Shown: piece by piece, positions 1 to 9,435 of the stretch | Layout of the letters: every line of letters starts with the position of its first letter | Numbering within the stretch: the first letter of the stretch is position 1 | NCBI RefSeq assembly: GCF_001279525.1 | Contig: NZ_LGDY01000107.1 | Location: 1 to 64,000 of the forward strand | Length of the DNA: 64,000 nt | DNA from: Nocardia sp. NRRL S-836 | GTDB taxonomy: Bacteria; Actinomycetota; Actinomycetes; Mycobacteriales; Pseudonocardiaceae | Direction: 5' to 3' | The notes under the pieces: model-generated | What the model saw: only the letters and a program-made list of their open reading frames with translations | The model's database searches: none | What the model was told of the DNA's origin: nothing | Made by a program: the position numbers and the translations under genes

Positions 1-21
1 GGGGACGAGCGAGCGAGAGGT

Positions 22-121
22 TCCGGACACATGTCACCCGACCGGGCGACCCTTCACCTCGCCTCGTCAAACAAGACGGGCAGACGGACGAGTCCGGACA
101 TGAGTCACCCGATCGAGCGAC
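22..121. repeat. Imperfect direct repeat pair of about 29 bp
   Basis: Bases 22-50 and 93-121 share the pattern TCCGGACA, then ATG, then TCACCCGA and a GCGAC end, with a few substitutions and one indel. The second copy lies inside the 3' end of the monooxygenase gene and the first lies just past its stop. This looks like a small local duplication. I assign no function. Confidence 0.45.
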
Positions 122-1194
122 GCAGGCCCCAGCCCCAAGTCCCGCCCCAAGTCCCGCACCAACTCCCGCACCGCACTCCGCCCCGCCCGGTTCGCCCCGA
201 TCGTGCTGGCCGAAGGCCCGTACCCCACCAGGTGCACCCGCGGATCGTGAACGACCCGAGTGCCCTCGACCTGCACCCCGCCGCCGGGCCCGCGCAGCCG
301 CAACGGCGTCAGGTGGTCGAGGTCGTGGCGGAAGCCGGTCGCCCACAGGATCACGTCGGCGTCGAACCGGTCGCCGGACTCCCACTCCACGCCGGTCGGG
401 GTGATGCGCGTGAACATCGGCCACCGTTGCAGCACGCCGGACGCGATCGCCGCGCGTGTCTGGTCGGTGAGGGCCAGGCCCGTCACGCTCACCACGCTGC
501 GCGGGATGAGGCCGGCCCGCACGCGTTCCTCCACCATGCCGACGACCCAGCGGCCGTAGTCCTCGGTGAACGGGCCCTCGCGCCACACCGGCTCGTGGCG
601 GGTCACCCAGCGGGTCGCGGCGGCGAGCGGGGCCAGTTCCAGCAGCAGTTGGGTGGCCGAGGCGCCGCCACCGACGACCACGACGCGTTTGCCGGCGAAG
701 TCCTCCGGGCCGCGGTAGTCCGCGGTGTGCAGCTGGCGGCCGAGGAACGTCGACTGGCCCGGGTAGTGCGGCCAGAAGGGGCGGCGCCAGGTACCGGTGG
801 CGTTGATCAGGCCGCGGGTGGTCCACGTGCCGGCGGAGGTCTCGACCTTCAGCAGCGGGGCGTCGTCGACGACGGACGTCACGGTGACCGGGCGGAGCAC
901 GGGCAGGTCGAAGAGCTGTTCGTAGCGGGCGAAGTACGAGGGGATGGCCTCGTTCGCCGGTGCGTCCGGCGGGGGTTGTTCGAACGGCATGCCGGGCAGT
1001 TCGTGGATGCCGTGCACGGTGCGCATGCGCAGGCTCGGCCAGCGGTGCAGCCACGCGCCGCCGGGTGCGGGGTTCGCGTCCAGCACGACGTGGTCGACGT
1101 CGCGCTTGCGCAGGAAGTAGGAGGCCGACAGGCCCGCCTGGCCCGCGCCGATCACCACGACATCCGTCACACCTGCGTCAACCGATCGGGGCAT
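67..1194 (-). CDS. FAD/NAD(P)-dependent flavin monooxygenase-like oxidoreductase
   Basis: Cytosolic two-dinucleotide-binding flavoprotein of the flavin-containing monooxygenase/thioredoxin-reductase-like fold. An N-terminal Rossmann motif VVVIGAGQAG binds FAD. A second motif, VVVVGGGASA, about 150 residues later binds NAD(P)H, and a late ATGF motif fits the family. About 375 residues is normal for small bacterial members (ArsO/CzcO-like). I place the start at the ATG at 1194 (MPRSVDAG), because the Rossmann strand begins shortly after it and longer versions run into the divergent gene. The substrate cannot be told from sequence. The divergent neighbour starts about 50 bases away, so both promoters share that gap. 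Confidence 0.85.
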   Translation of the reverse strand: MPRSVDAGVTDVVVIGAGQAGLSASYFLRKRDVDHVVLDANPAPGGAWLHRWPSLRMRTVHGIHELPGMPFEQPPPDAPANEAIPSYFARYEQLFDLPVLRPVTVTSVVDDAPLLKVETSAGTWTTRGLINATGTWRRPFWPHYPGQSTFLGRQLHTADYRGPEDFAGKRVVVVGGGASATQLLLELAPLAAATRWVTRHEPVWREGPFTEDYGRWVVGMVEERVRAGLIPRSVVSVTGLALTDQTRAAIASGVLQRWPMFTRITPTGVEWESGDRFDADVILWATGFRHDLDHLTPLRLRGPGGGVQVEGTRVVHDPRVHLVGYGPSASTIGANRAGRSAVRELVRDLGRDLGLGPASLDRVTHVRTRPSARLV

Positions 1195-1246
1195 GGGCTC
1201 GATTTCAGGTGTGACGGACGAGTCAGCGAGCCTAGGTTCCCGAAGG

Positions 1247-1981
1247 GTGCACCTGTTGCTGACGCTGGCCCTGCTGGCCACCCCCGTGCCGACGACCACG
1301 GCCTCCTACGCCGTCTACGACCGGGTCACGCACGCGCTGACCGGGCGGGACGTGCACCGGCCGATCAGGTCCGCCTCGCTCGTCAAGATCCTCATCGCGA
1401 TCGAGCAGCTGGAGACCAGGGGTGACGACCCGCGGATCGAGCCGATGCTGCGGGTCAGCGACGACACCGCGGCCAGTGAGCTGTGGGTCGAGAACGGGTG
1501 GGAGCAGCTCGTCGTGCGCACGGCGCGGCGGCTGGGCCTCCAGGACACCAGGCCGCCGGAGAAGCGCGGCATGTGGGGGTACACGGCGGTCAGCGCGCAC
1601 GACGTCGTGAAGGTCTACCGCTACCTGCTCGAAGACGCCCGGCCGCACGTCCGGCACACGGTCATGGGGCACCTGCGCCGGGCGGAGAGGTGCGCCGCGG
1701 ACGGGTTCGACCAGTCGTTCGGGCTGCCGGACGTGACGACGCGGCCCGCGTTCAAGCAGGGCTGGTCCGGGTTCGGCGACCCGGTGAAGCCGTGCACGGA
1801 CCGCCCGCGGCCGCGGGCCGAGTGGGACCTCGACCTCACGTCACCGGCCATGCACACGTCCGGGACCTGCGGTTTCAGCATCGTCGCGGTCCTCACGCTG
1901 CACCCGAGGGGCACCTCCTACGACCAGGCGGCGAAACGAGTTACGCGGCTCACGGAAGAAGTCACGAAGTATCGGTGTTGA
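1247..1981 (+). CDS. Secreted serine hydrolase of the beta-lactamase/transpeptidase fold
   Basis: Predicted exported protein of about 244 residues. I use the GTG at 1247 because it opens directly into a hydrophobic signal segment ([14 protein letters not shown]); the ATG at 1193 would add 18 polar residues. The mature part shows an SxxK motif (SLVK) for the nucleophilic serine and a downstream SDD in place of the SDN motif. That matches the class A beta-lactamase-like hydrolases common in actinomycetes. A clear KTG motif is not obvious, so antibiotic hydrolysis should not be assumed; a role at the cell wall is equally possible. It is co-directional with the next gene, 7 bases away. Confidence 0.7.
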   Translation: MHLLLTLALLATPVPTTTASYAVYDRVTHALTGRDVHRPIRSASLVKILIAIEQLETRGDDPRIEPMLRVSDDTAASELWVENGWEQLVVRTARRLGLQDTRPPEKRGMWGYTAVSAHDVVKVYRYLLEDARPHVRHTVMGHLRRAERCAADGFDQSFGLPDVTTRPAFKQGWSGFGDPVKPCTDRPRPRAEWDLDLTSPAMHTSGTCGFSIVAVLTLHPRGTSYDQAAKRVTRLTEEVTKYRC

Positions 1982-1988
1982 TCGATGT

Positions 1989-3017
1989 ATGAGCCGCCTC
2001 AGTGAGATCCCGCTGTCCGTTCTCGACCTCGCCCCGATCGGTTCGGGCTCGGACGCCACCAGCGCGCTGCGGCACTCCAGGGAACTCGCTCAGCAGGCCG
2101 AACGGCTCGGCTACCACCGCTACTGGTTCGCCGAGCACCACAACATGCCCGGCATCGCGAGCTCCGCGCCCGCCGTGCTGATCGAGCACATCGCCTCTGC
2201 CACCGAACGCATCCGCGTCGGCTCCGGCGGGGTGATGCTGCCCAACCACGCGCCGCTGGTGGTCGCCGAGCAGTTCGGCATGCTCGAAGCGCTGCACCCC
2301 GGCCGCATCGACCTCGGCATCGGCCGCGCGCCCGGCACCGACCAGAAGACGGCCCGCGCGCTGCGCAGGACCGAGGCCGGGCTGTCCGCGGAGAACTTCC
2401 CGCAGGAGCTGACCGAGCTCATCAACTACTTCGAGGGCACCGCCGAGCTCAACGCCGTGCCCGCCGCGGGCAACAGGCCGCCGATCTGGCTGCTGGGCTC
2501 GTCGGGCTACAGCGCGCAGGCCGCCGGGCTGCTGGGGCTGCCGTTCGCGTTCGCCCACCACTTCAGCGCCCAGAACACGCTGCCGGCGCTCGCGTTGTAC
2601 CGCAAGCACTTCCGGCCGTCGGAGGTCCTCAGCGAGCCGCACGCCATGGTGTGCGCCTCGGTGATCGTCGCCGACACCGACGAGCACGCGCGGTTCATCG
2701 CCGGTCCGGGTGCGCTGTCGTTCGTGAAGCTGCGCCAGGGCCGCCCGGCTCCGCTGGCCACGCCGGAGGAGGCCGCGGCCTACCCGTACACCGAGATCGA
2801 CGAGCTGGTGATCGAGGACCGGATGGCCACCCAGATCATCGGTTCCCCGGACACGGTCCGCGCGGGGCTGGACGAGCTGCTGGACTCGACCGCGGCCGAC
2901 GAGCTCATGGTGACGACCATCGTGCACGGGCAGCAGGACCGGCTGCGCTCGTTCGAGCTGCTGAGCGCGGTGGCCGAACGGACGTCCTCGCTGGGCCGTT
3001 CAGCCGCACATACGTGA
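1989..3017 (+). CDS. LLM-class flavin-dependent oxidoreductase (luciferase-like)
   Basis: Full-length (342 aa) bacterial-luciferase-fold monooxygenase that would use reduced FMN or F420. Family signatures are LSVLDLAP near the N-terminus, [42 protein letters not shown] and [13 protein letters not shown]. This is the MsnO8-type subgroup. The TIM barrel is complete. The substrate is unknown. It starts 7 bases after the secreted hydrolase and is probably co-transcribed with it, although the two functions have no clear link. Confidence 0.9.
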   Translation: MSRLSEIPLSVLDLAPIGSGSDATSALRHSRELAQQAERLGYHRYWFAEHHNMPGIASSAPAVLIEHIASATERIRVGSGGVMLPNHAPLVVAEQFGMLEALHPGRIDLGIGRAPGTDQKTARALRRTEAGLSAENFPQELTELINYFEGTAELNAVPAAGNRPPIWLLGSSGYSAQAAGLLGLPFAFAHHFSAQNTLPALALYRKHFRPSEVLSEPHAMVCASVIVADTDEHARFIAGPGALSFVKLRQGRPAPLATPEEAAAYPYTEIDELVIEDRMATQIIGSPDTVRAGLDELLDSTAADELMVTTIVHGQQDRLRSFELLSAVAERTSSLGRSAAHT

Positions 3018-3341
3018 GTCGGCCACGCGTGAGCTTCACGTTTCGTACGACTGGCGTTCGTCTGAACGGGTGATAATCGGCTCCGCTTGTAGCGCGTGAC
3101 ACACGCTGCGCGATGATCGGTATGAGCGCGCACGCCCCCCGACGCGCTCCCTAGCATCACCCGAAGGACGGCGTGGGGCCGGCGCACTCTGTGGCGCCGC
3201 CCACGCCGCCCATCACGAGTCGGCCACGGCCTGGCACCAGGTCCGCTTCAAGGCCCCCTTTCAGCCCCCGCACTCCCCATGGCACCGTCACAGTTGACGG
3301 GAGTCGTTCACACCCACCGCCAGGGTGGGAAAGGGGAGTTC
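3018..3341. other. Intergenic stretch before the lipoprotein gene
   Basis: A 324-base gap with no convincing gene. A 12-base repeat (GAGTCGGCCACG) occurs near 3014 and again near 3219, and there is a small GCGTG/CACGC inverted repeat near 3094. It must carry the promoter of the lipoprotein gene, but I see no clear consensus boxes. Confidence 0.4.
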
Positions 3342-3869
3342 GTGAAGTTCGCCAAATCGGCAGCGGGTCTCTGCCTGCTGCTGGCCGTGGCGGGATGTGC
3401 GGGCCCCAGCGTCGCCGTCACCCCCGACGAGAACCTGACCGTCGAGCAACGCGCCGAGACCCCCGACGCCACCATGAACGCCGCCTTCGGCACCCAGCGC
3501 GTGTGGGGCTCCGGTCTCTCCGTCGTGGTGTCCGCCCCGAGATCGCTCTCGCCGTCCGACACGGCCACGCCTCGTGCGCCGCGCACGGCCGTCTTCACGC
3601 TCACGGTCTACAACGGCTCCAAGAACGCCTACCGGCCCTCTCAGCTCGCCGTGAAGGCCATGGCGAACGGTGCCGCCGCTCCCGAACTGGTCGACTCGGT
3701 CCAGGGCCTCAACGGCCTCGCGGCCGCCGCGACCGAGCTGCCGCCCGGCAAGGACACCCAGGTGCTGCTCGCCTTCGCGGTGCCGGAGGGCCCGGTGCAG
3801 ATGCAGCTCACCGTGCAGCCCGGCGGTCAGGGCCAGGACGCGCCGACCGTGTTCGAGGGCCAGGCCTAG
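3342..3869 (+). CDS. Secreted lipoprotein, DUF4352-like
   Basis: A lipoprotein of about 175 residues. The GTG at 3342 follows a strong ribosome site (AAGGGGAG) and opens a signal peptide ending in the lipobox LAVAGC, so the protein should be lipidated on Cys and face the outer side of the membrane. The rest resembles the immunoglobulin-like domain of DUF4352 proteins (VVVSAPRS, then AVFTLTVYNGSKNAY). Function unknown. The peroxiredoxin gene starts 10 bases after its stop, so they are likely one transcript. Confidence 0.75.
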   Translation: MKFAKSAAGLCLLLAVAGCAGPSVAVTPDENLTVEQRAETPDATMNAAFGTQRVWGSGLSVVVSAPRSLSPSDTATPRAPRTAVFTLTVYNGSKNAYRPSQLAVKAMANGAAAPELVDSVQGLNGLAAAATELPPGKDTQVLLAFAVPEGPVQMQLTVQPGGQGQDAPTVFEGQA

Positions 3870-3879
3870 TCTCAGCGTC

Positions 3880-4347
3880 ATGAGCACCCGTCTCGAACCA
3901 GGAGACACCGCACCCGCCTTCACGCTGCCCGACAGCGAGGGCAAGCCGGTGTCGCTGTCCGACTACCTCGGCAAGTCCGTCGTCGTGTACTTCTACCCGG
4001 CCGCGAGCACGCCCGGCTGCACCAAGCAGGCCTGCGACTTCCGCGACAGCCTCGCCCAGCTGGGCGACCTCGGCTACGCCGTGATCGGCATCTCGCCGGA
4101 CAAGCAGGAGAAGCTCGCCAAGTTCCGCGACGCGGAGGGCCTGACGTTCCCGCTGCTCGGCGACACGGAGAAGACCGTCCTCACCGAGTGGGGCGCGTTC
4201 GGCGAGAAGCAGAACTACGGCCGCACCGTGCAGGGCGTCATCCGCTCGACGTTCCTCGTCGGCCCGGACGGCAAGATCGTGAAGGCCATGTACAACGTGC
4301 GCGCCACCGGCCACGTCGCGAAGCTGCTGCGCGAACTGCCCGCCTGA
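3880..4347 (+). CDS. bcp: Thioredoxin-dependent thiol peroxidase (Bcp/PrxQ)
   Basis: Cytosolic peroxiredoxin that reduces hydroperoxides, recycled by thioredoxin. The 155-residue length is typical. The motif FYPAASTPGCTKQACDF holds the peroxidatic Cys (in PGCT) and the PrxQ-type resolving Cys five residues later. The ATG at 3880 is chosen because the thioredoxin fold starts right after it. The only departure is A-A-S-T-P-G-C in place of the commoner K-A/D-x-T-P-G-C. It ends before a strong hairpin terminator. Confidence 0.93.
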   Translation: MSTRLEPGDTAPAFTLPDSEGKPVSLSDYLGKSVVVYFYPAASTPGCTKQACDFRDSLAQLGDLGYAVIGISPDKQEKLAKFRDAEGLTFPLLGDTEKTVLTEWGAFGEKQNYGRTVQGVIRSTFLVGPDGKIVKAMYNVRATGHVAKLLRELPA

Positions 4348-4368
4348 AAATTCACCCGGGAATGTGAC

Positions 4369-4397
4369 GCCGCCGCCGCAAGTCTTGCGGCGGCGGC
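4369..4397 (+). terminator. Perfect 13-bp hairpin after bcp
   Basis: Arms 4369-4381 and 4385-4397 are exact inverted repeats (GCCGCCGCCGCAA) around a 3-base loop. The hairpin lies 21 bases after the bcp stop and isolates the downstream SMR leader. There is no long T run, as is usual for high-GC terminators. Confidence 0.8.
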
Positions 4398-4400
4398 CCC

Positions 4401-4637
4401 TTCTTCGGGTACCCTCGGGGTGAGGGCGTGCAACAAATGCCGCCCCTTGTTCCGGTGAGGGTGATACACCGTGTGTCGCTTGACGGCACCTCGCGGTCCC
4501 GACATCCCGTCTGATTTCGTCTTGCGCGTCCACTTCCCCACGCGCGGCGGTTGATCAGGGCTTCCTGCCCTCAACCCACCGTTCGCAAGCAAACACGCAC
4601 GCCTCGCGCTGCGTGCATTTCGTGCTGGGAAAATTCA
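4401..4637 (+). promoter_or_regulatory. Unexplained 237-base leader of the SMR transporter gene
   Basis: A long gap before the SMR gene with small possible hairpins at 4524-4545 (GCGCGT/ACGCGC) and 4597-4616 (GCACGC/GCGTGC). It also holds a 25-codon open frame at 4438-4515 (ATG CCG CCC CTT to TGA). SMR genes are often preceded by guanidine riboswitches. I compared the stretch with remembered features of ykkC (I), mini-ykkC (II) and class III and found no convincing match. A regulated leader is therefore only suggested by length and context. Confidence 0.35.
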
Positions 4638-4979
4638 ATGCTCAAGTGGATTCTGCTGACCGTCGCCGTGGGCGCGGAAGTTTTCGCAACCCTTTGTCTC
4701 AAATACTCCGACGGCTTCACGAAACCCTGGCCGGTGCTCGGCCTGGGTGTCGGGTTCCTGACCGCCCTGTACCTGGAGTCGGTGGTGATCAGGATGGGCC
4801 TGCCGGTCGCCATCACGTACGCGATCTGGGCCGGCGCGGGCATCGCGCTGGTCACCATCACCAGCCGGGTGCTGTTCGAGGACCCGCTGAACCTCGCCAT
4901 GCTCGGCGGCATGGCGCTGATCGCGGCCGGCGTGTGCGTGGTGTCGGTCGCCTCGCACGCACACGCCGTCACCGCCTAA
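4638..4979 (+). CDS. Small multidrug resistance (SMR) family efflux protein
   Basis: A 113-residue, four-helix inner-membrane antiporter that works as a dual-topology dimer. Seen directly: the membrane-embedded Glu in VGAEVFAT (E14 type), LKYSDGF after helix 1, and YAIWAGAG in helix 3. These match the Qac subtype (drug/quaternary cation export) better than the guanidinium-export Gdx subtype. The ATG at 4638 is chosen because it opens helix 1 and has GGGA upstream; an upstream in-frame ATG at 4551 would add a non-hydrophobic tail. The gene ends 4 bases into the convergent rdgB. Confidence 0.88.
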   Translation: MLKWILLTVAVGAEVFATLCLKYSDGFTKPWPVLGLGVGFLTALYLESVVIRMGLPVAITYAIWAGAGIALVTITSRVLFEDPLNLAMLGGMALIAAGVCVVSVASHAHAVTA

Positions 4980-5575
4980 CGGAGCTTGCGCAGGTGCGGG
5001 ACCAGCAGCTTCAACGCGCGGCCCCGGTGCGACTGGGCGTCCTTCTCCTCGGCGCTCATCTCCGCCGAGGTGACCATGTACCCCTCGGGCAGGAAGATCG
5101 GGTCGTAGCCGAAGCCGTTGGTCCCGCGCCGCTCGCGCAGCAGGGAACCGCGCCACTCGCCGCGGACGACGACCTCCTCGCCGCCGGGCACGACCAGGGC
5201 GACCACCGACACGAACGCCGCGCCACGGCGTTCGTCCGGCACGTCGCCGAGCTGGCCGAGCAGCAGGTCGAGGTTGGCGTCGTCGTCGCCGTGGCGGCCG
5301 GACCAGCGTGCGGACAGCACGCCGGGCATGCCGTTGAGCTCGTCGACGGCCAGGCCGGAGTCGTCGGCCACGGACACCAAGCCGGTGGCGGCAGCGGCGT
5401 CGCGGGCCTTGGCCAGCGCGTTGCCCTCGAAGTCCGGCGCGGTCTCCGGCGCCTCCGGGAACTCCGGCACGTCCGACAGCGACAGCACCTCGATGCCCGA
5501 GAGGTCCTCGGCCACGACGATGCGCTGCAGCTCGCGGAGCTTCTTCGCGTTGCGGGACGCCAGCAGGAGCTTCAC
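4976..5575 (-). CDS. rdgB: RdgB/HAM1 non-canonical purine NTP pyrophosphatase
   Basis: Hydrolyses dITP, XTP and ITP to the monophosphates, keeping deaminated purines out of DNA. About 199 residues. Family motifs are [13 protein letters not shown] (nucleotide-binding N-terminus), [22 protein letters not shown] and [11 protein letters not shown]. The GTG at 5575 overlaps the rph stop in a GTGA, so translation is probably coupled to rph. The same rph-rdgB order occurs in mycobacteria (Rv1340-Rv1341). Confidence 0.94.
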   Translation of the reverse strand: MKLLLASRNAKKLRELQRIVVAEDLSGIEVLSLSDVPEFPEAPETAPDFEGNALAKARDAAAATGLVSVADDSGLAVDELNGMPGVLSARWSGRHGDDDANLDLLLGQLGDVPDERRGAAFVSVVALVVPGGEEVVVRGEWRGSLLRERRGTNGFGYDPIFLPEGYMVTSAEMSAEEKDAQSHRGRALKLLVPHLRKLR

Positions 5576-6339
5576 CTGCGACCACCGGACTTCGGTTCGG
5601 GCAGCACGCCGGGGTACGGCGCGGACAGCGCCTCGGCCTGCAGGCGGTTCAGCTCCGCGCAGCCCTGCAGCGCGACGTCCAGCATCCGGTCCAGAGTGGA
5701 CCGCGCGAACGTGGCACCCTCGCCGGTGCCCTGCACCTCGATCAACGTGCCGGCGTCGGTGGCGACGACGTTCATGTCGACCTCCGCCCGCGAGTCCTCC
5801 TCGTAGGGCAGGTCCAGGCGCACGCGCCCGTCGACCACGCCCACCGACACCGCGGACACCGCGCACGACAGCGGCGACGGGTCGGCCAGGCGACCGGCGG
5901 CACCGAGGTAGGTGACCGCGTCGGCCAGCGCCACGTACGCGCCGGTGATCGCCGCCGTGCGCGTGCCGCCGTCGGCCTGGATCACGTCGCAGTCGATGAC
6001 GATGGTGTTCTCGCCCAGCGCCGCCAGGTCGATGCACGCGCGCAGCGACCGGCCGATCAGCCGGGAGATCTCGTGCGTGCGGCCGCCGATGCGGCCCTTC
6101 ACGGACTCCCGGTCGCTGCGGGTGTGCGTGGCGGACGGGAGCATCGCGTACTCGGCGGTCACCCAGCCGAGGCCGGAGCCTGAACGCCAGCGGGGAACGC
6201 CTTCGGTGACACTCGCGGCGCAGAGCACGCGGGTGTTCCCGAACTCGATCAGGACCGAGCCGGCCGGCCAGGTCTGATATCCACGCGTGATCCGGATGTC
6301 ACGCAACACGTCATCGTTTCGGCCGTCGCTTCGCACCAC
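5572..6339 (-). CDS. rph: Ribonuclease PH
   Basis: Phosphate-dependent 3'-5' exoribonuclease that trims tRNA 3' ends; works as a hexameric ring. About 255 residues. Visible signatures: [19 protein letters not shown] at the N-terminus, [17 protein letters not shown] (phosphate-binding loop), [19 protein letters not shown] and [11 protein letters not shown]. Two tandem GTG codons (6339 and 6336) could start it. Placed between the OsmC/hydrolase block and rdgB, as in the mycobacterial order except for the inserted genes. Confidence 0.95.
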   Translation of the reverse strand: MVRSDGRNDDVLRDIRITRGYQTWPAGSVLIEFGNTRVLCAASVTEGVPRWRSGSGLGWVTAEYAMLPSATHTRSDRESVKGRIGGRTHEISRLIGRSLRACIDLAALGENTIVIDCDVIQADGGTRTAAITGAYVALADAVTYLGAAGRLADPSPLSCAVSAVSVGVVDGRVRLDLPYEEDSRAEVDMNVVATDAGTLIEVQGTGEGATFARSTLDRMLDVALQGCAELNRLQAEALSAPYPGVLPEPKSGGRR

Positions 6340-6388
6340 GGCGCCTACCCTAATGAACCCTGCGAGGCGCCATGGCGTAGGGAGAGAC

Positions 6389-6886
6389 ATGCTGACGATC
6401 GACGGTATTCCGATCCACCCGTTGCTCGTGCACGCCGTGGTCGTGCTGTTGCCCCTGGCCGCGCTCGGCTCGATCGCGATCGCGCTGGTCCCGGCCTGGC
6501 GGCGCAGGTACGCCTGGCCCGTTCTCGGGGTCACGCTGGCCGGTGTCGCCGCCGTGCCGGTCGCGAAGCAGGCGGGCGAGGACCTCCAGGCCGCACTCGA
6601 ACGTGCCACCGGCGCGCCGAACCCGGCCATCCAGTCGCACGCGGACCTGGGCACGACGCTGCTGCCCGTCGCGCTCGGCTTCGGCGTCGCGGTGATCGCG
6701 CTGCTGGTCGCCGGGCGGCTCGCCGACCGGGAACGGCAGGCGGAGGCACCCACCACGAGGACGTGGCGGGTGGTCTCAGTCGTCGTGTCGGTGCTGGTCG
6801 TGCTGCTCGCCGTGGGGACGACCGTGCAGACGGTGAGGGCAGGTCACAGCGGGTCGGAGGTGGTCTGGAGCGGCGTCGGGAGCTGA
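6389..6886 (+). CDS. DUF2231 membrane protein
   Basis: A 165-residue integral membrane protein with about four helices. The motif [16 protein letters not shown] near the N-terminus, with its two histidines, is the DUF2231 hallmark. The family is thought to relate to haem or redox membrane proteins, but no activity is proven. The ATG at 6389 follows GGAGAG. It is inserted, pointing the other way, between rph and the OsmC gene, and its last 43 bases overlap the OsmC gene tail to tail. It may share the short 6340-6388 promoter region with rph. Confidence 0.8.
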   Translation: MLTIDGIPIHPLLVHAVVVLLPLAALGSIAIALVPAWRRRYAWPVLGVTLAGVAAVPVAKQAGEDLQAALERATGAPNPAIQSHADLGTTLLPVALGFGVAVIALLVAGRLADRERQAEAPTTRTWRVVSVVVSVLVVLLAVGTTVQTVRAGHSGSEVVWSGVGS

Positions 6887-7260
6887 AGCGGGGCCGTCGC
6901 CGACTGCTTCAACGTCCGCGTGACCGTGCAGAACTGCTCGACGGCGCGCCGGACGACGAGCTCCAGCGCCTCCGGATCGTCCACAGCGGACAGGTCGTAG
7001 GAGAGCGTGACGGGGATGGAGATCACCTCGTTGCCGCTCTCGGACTGCACGGCGTCCGCGACCGCCGACAACCGGTCGCCGCCGGTGCGGCGCAGGATCA
7101 GCGTCTCCGACGTGACCAGGGCGCAGCCGGCGGCGGCCGCGACGAGCAGCTCCACCGGGCTGAACGAGCCCTCCTGGTCCTTGCGGCCGATGCGCACCGA
7201 GGCACCGCGGTCGTTCGTCGCCACGAACTCGTGCTCGCCCACCCGCTCCAGCTCGATCAT
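6844..7260 (-). CDS. OsmC/Ohr-fold peroxiredoxin-like protein
   Basis: A 138-residue OsmC-family protein. The two redox cysteines are visible at about 46 (AAAAGCALVTSETL) and 111 (QFCTVTRTL), the spacing expected for thiol peroxidases of this fold. It is nearest the general YhfA/OsmC branch; substrate and physiological role are open. The ATG at 7260 overlaps the stop of the upstream hydrolase in ATGA, so the two are probably translated together. Confidence 0.85.
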   Translation of the reverse strand: MIELERVGEHEFVATNDRGASVRIGRKDQEGSFSPVELLVAAAAGCALVTSETLILRRTGGDRLSAVADAVQSESGNEVISIPVTLSYDLSAVDDPEALELVVRRAVEQFCTVTRTLKQSATAPLQLPTPLQTTSDPL

Positions 7261-8024
7261 GCTGTCTCCCCCACCTCGTACCGGCCGCCTTCTACGACCA
7301 GCTCGCACGGTCCCTCGAACACCGACCTGGCCTCCGCCAGCACGGCCGCGCGCGACGTCCACGGCGGCACGTGCGTGACCAGCAGCCGCCCGACGCCCAC
7401 GCGCGCGGCCAGCTCACCGGCCTGCAGCCCGGACAGGTGCAGGTCCGCCACGCGGTCCGGCGCGTGCGTCCAGCTGGCCTCGGCGAGCAGCACGTCCGCA
7501 CCGGCCGCCAGCTCGTCCAGCGCCGCGCACGGCCCGCTGTCACCGGTGTAGGCCAGCGTCACGCCACCGCACGAGATCCGGAACCCGTATGCCTCGCAAG
7601 GGTGCGCGACGACCGCTGACTCCACGGTAAACGGTCCTATGTGGACTGGGGAGCCCAATGGGTGGAAGTCGAAGACATCGGTGAGGTCGAGCGACGCGCG
7701 TTCGGCGGCGGACGGCGCGTAGGCCGCGGCGAACCGCGAGTGCGCTTCGGACGGCGCGTACACCGGCAGTCGCCCGGACGGCGGCGCCGGGTGGTACTTG
7801 CGCGCCACGTACAACGACGACACGTCGATGCAGTGGTCCGGGTGCAGGTGCGAGAGCACCAGCGCGTCCATCGAGAACAACGGCCGCTCCTGCTGGAACC
7901 GTCCCAGCACGCCGTTGCCGAACTCCAGCACCAGCGTGAACCCGTCGGCCTCCAGCAGGTACCCCGACGCCGCGGCACCGGGTCCGGGAATGCTGCCGGA
8001 GCAGCCGAGCACGGTCAGCAGCAC
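7257..8024 (-). CDS. Metallo-beta-lactamase-fold hydrolase, Rv1339-like cyclic-nucleotide phosphodiesterase candidate
   Basis: A 255-residue cytosolic dinuclear-metal hydrolase. The motif HLHPDH at 59-64 binds metal. Further ligands are the His in VVAHPCEAYGF, the Asp in AYTGDSGP and the His in LLVTHVPPW. The position between murI and rph is that of M. tuberculosis Rv1339, an atypical phosphodiesterase reported to degrade cAMP. The function here rests on family and synteny, since many MBL-fold enzymes have other substrates. GTG start 6 bases after the murI stop. Confidence 0.82.
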   Translation of the reverse strand: MLLTVLGCSGSIPGPGAAASGYLLEADGFTLVLEFGNGVLGRFQQERPLFSMDALVLSHLHPDHCIDVSSLYVARKYHPAPPSGRLPVYAPSEAHSRFAAAYAPSAAERASLDLTDVFDFHPLGSPVHIGPFTVESAVVAHPCEAYGFRISCGGVTLAYTGDSGPCAALDELAAGADVLLAEASWTHAPDRVADLHLSGLQAGELAARVGVGRLLVTHVPPWTSRAAVLAEARSVFEGPCELVVEGGRYEVGETA

Positions 8025-8030
8025 GAGCCC

Positions 8031-8795
8031 TCACCCCCACTGTTCGAACGTCGGCAGGAACCTGGCGGCCAGCTTCGCGAACCTCTCCGGAGGCCCGGTG
8101 CACGTCACCCTGTGCACGGGTGGTTCGTCGGCGAAGTCGTCGCGCTCGGTCAGCAGCCGCACGACGTCCTTGACCGTCTCCTCGGCGCTCGACACCAGCG
8201 TGACGCGGTCGCCCATGACGATCTGGATCACGCCGGTCAGCAGCGGGTAGTGCGTGCAGCCCAGCACCACGGTGTCGACGTCGGCGCGCTGCAACGGTTC
8301 CAGGTAGGCCTGCGCGAGGCCGAGGACCTGCCGGCCGGAGGTGATGCCGCGTTCCACGAAGTCGACGAACCGCGGGCAGGCCGCCGCCGTGACCGTCACG
8401 TCCCGCGCGGCCTGGAACGCGTCCTGGTAGGCGTGCGAGTTGATCGTGCCGACCGTCGCGATCACCCCGACCCGGCCGGACCGCGTCGCCAGCACGGCAC
8501 GCCGGACGGCGGGCAGGATCACCTCGACCACGGGCACGTCGTAGCGTTCGCGGGCGTCGCGGAAACACGCGGCGGAGGCGGTGTTGCAGGCGATGACGAG
8601 CATCTTCGCGCCCTCGCCGACCAGCCGGTCGCAGACCTCCAGCGCGTGCTTGCGGGCCTGCGCGATCGGCAGCGGGCCGTACGGGCCGTGCGCCGTGTCA
8701 CCGATGTAGTGGATCGACTCGCCGGGCAGCTGTTCCATGACGGCTCTGGCGACCGTCAGGCCGCCGACGCCCGAGTCCATGATCCCGATCGTCAC
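8031..8795 (-). CDS. murI: Glutamate racemase
   Basis: Supplies D-glutamate for peptidoglycan. About 254 residues. Both catalytic cysteines are present: C70 in [10 protein letters not shown] and C180 in LGCTHYPLL. The N-terminal [16 protein letters not shown] and [10 protein letters not shown] motifs are typical. The GTG at 8795 overlaps the rhomboid stop in a GTGA; earlier in-frame starts would sit inside the rhomboid gene. Gene order rhomboid-murI-Rv1339-like is conserved in actinobacteria. Confidence 0.96.
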   Translation of the reverse strand: MTIGIMDSGVGGLTVARAVMEQLPGESIHYIGDTAHGPYGPLPIAQARKHALEVCDRLVGEGAKMLVIACNTASAACFRDARERYDVPVVEVILPAVRRAVLATRSGRVGVIATVGTINSHAYQDAFQAARDVTVTAAACPRFVDFVERGITSGRQVLGLAQAYLEPLQRADVDTVVLGCTHYPLLTGVIQIVMGDRVTLVSSAEETVKDVVRLLTERDDFADEPPVHRVTCTGPPERFAKLAARFLPTFEQWG

Positions 8796-9403
8796 GCCGT
8801 GAATGTAGCCGGTGCGGCAGTCCTGCGGTTGTCGCGAGAAACACCCCAGGCGGCGAGGATTCCACCCATTGCGCCGAACAGATGGCCTTCCCACGACACG
8901 CCCGGCTGGCCCGGCAGCACGCCCCACAGCGCCGCGCCGTACAGCGCGAACACGCCGATCGCGATCACCAGCTGCAGCCACGACCGCGCGAACACACCGC
9001 GCACGAGCAGGAACGTCAGGAACCCGAACACCAGCCCGGACGCCCCGATGTGGCTGCCTTCGCTGCCGAACACCCACACGCCCAGCGTGCTGGTCAACCA
9101 GATCACCGCGGTGACCTGGAGGAACTGCTTCATCCCGCCCGAGGAGGCCAGGAACCCGAGCAGCAGCAACGGAAGCGCGTTGCCGGTCAGGTGGCTCCAG
9201 TCGCCGTGGATCAACGGCATCCAGGCCAGGTTGTCCCACTGGCTGAAGTCGCGCGGGCGCACGCCGTCGTCCTCCAGCGAGCCGCCGGTGGCGACGTCGA
9301 AGGCCTCGACGGCGTAGAGGAAGCCGACGAACCCGGCGACGACCAGCAACGACAGCACGGGATGCGGCGGGATCACCCGTTTCGCGAGCGCAGTGCGGTC
9401 CAC
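8792..9403 (-). CDS. Rhomboid family intramembrane serine protease
   Basis: A 203-residue membrane protease with about six helices. The catalytic Ser lies in GASGLVFG (S122) and the catalytic His in [11 protein letters not shown] (H173). The [10 protein letters not shown] segment in helix 2 is also a family hallmark. It cuts membrane-embedded substrates; none is known here. It heads the rhomboid-murI-hydrolase-OsmC transcription unit with 4-base overlaps. The corresponding mycobacterial gene is Rv1337. Confidence 0.9.
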   Translation of the reverse strand: MDRTALAKRVIPPHPVLSLLVVAGFVGFLYAVEAFDVATGGSLEDDGVRPRDFSQWDNLAWMPLIHGDWSHLTGNALPLLLLGFLASSGGMKQFLQVTAVIWLTSTLGVWVFGSEGSHIGASGLVFGFLTFLLVRGVFARSWLQLVIAIGVFALYGAALWGVLPGQPGVSWEGHLFGAMGGILAAWGVSRDNRRTAAPATFTA

Positions 9404-9435
9404 ACGACCAGCGTACGTGGCCCTAAGGTGGGCGG

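Noticed and set aside
4401..4637. Guanidine riboswitch before the SMR gene
   Set aside because: The conserved ykkC segments, the ACGR loops of mini-ykkC and the class III pseudoknot sequence could not be found by eye.
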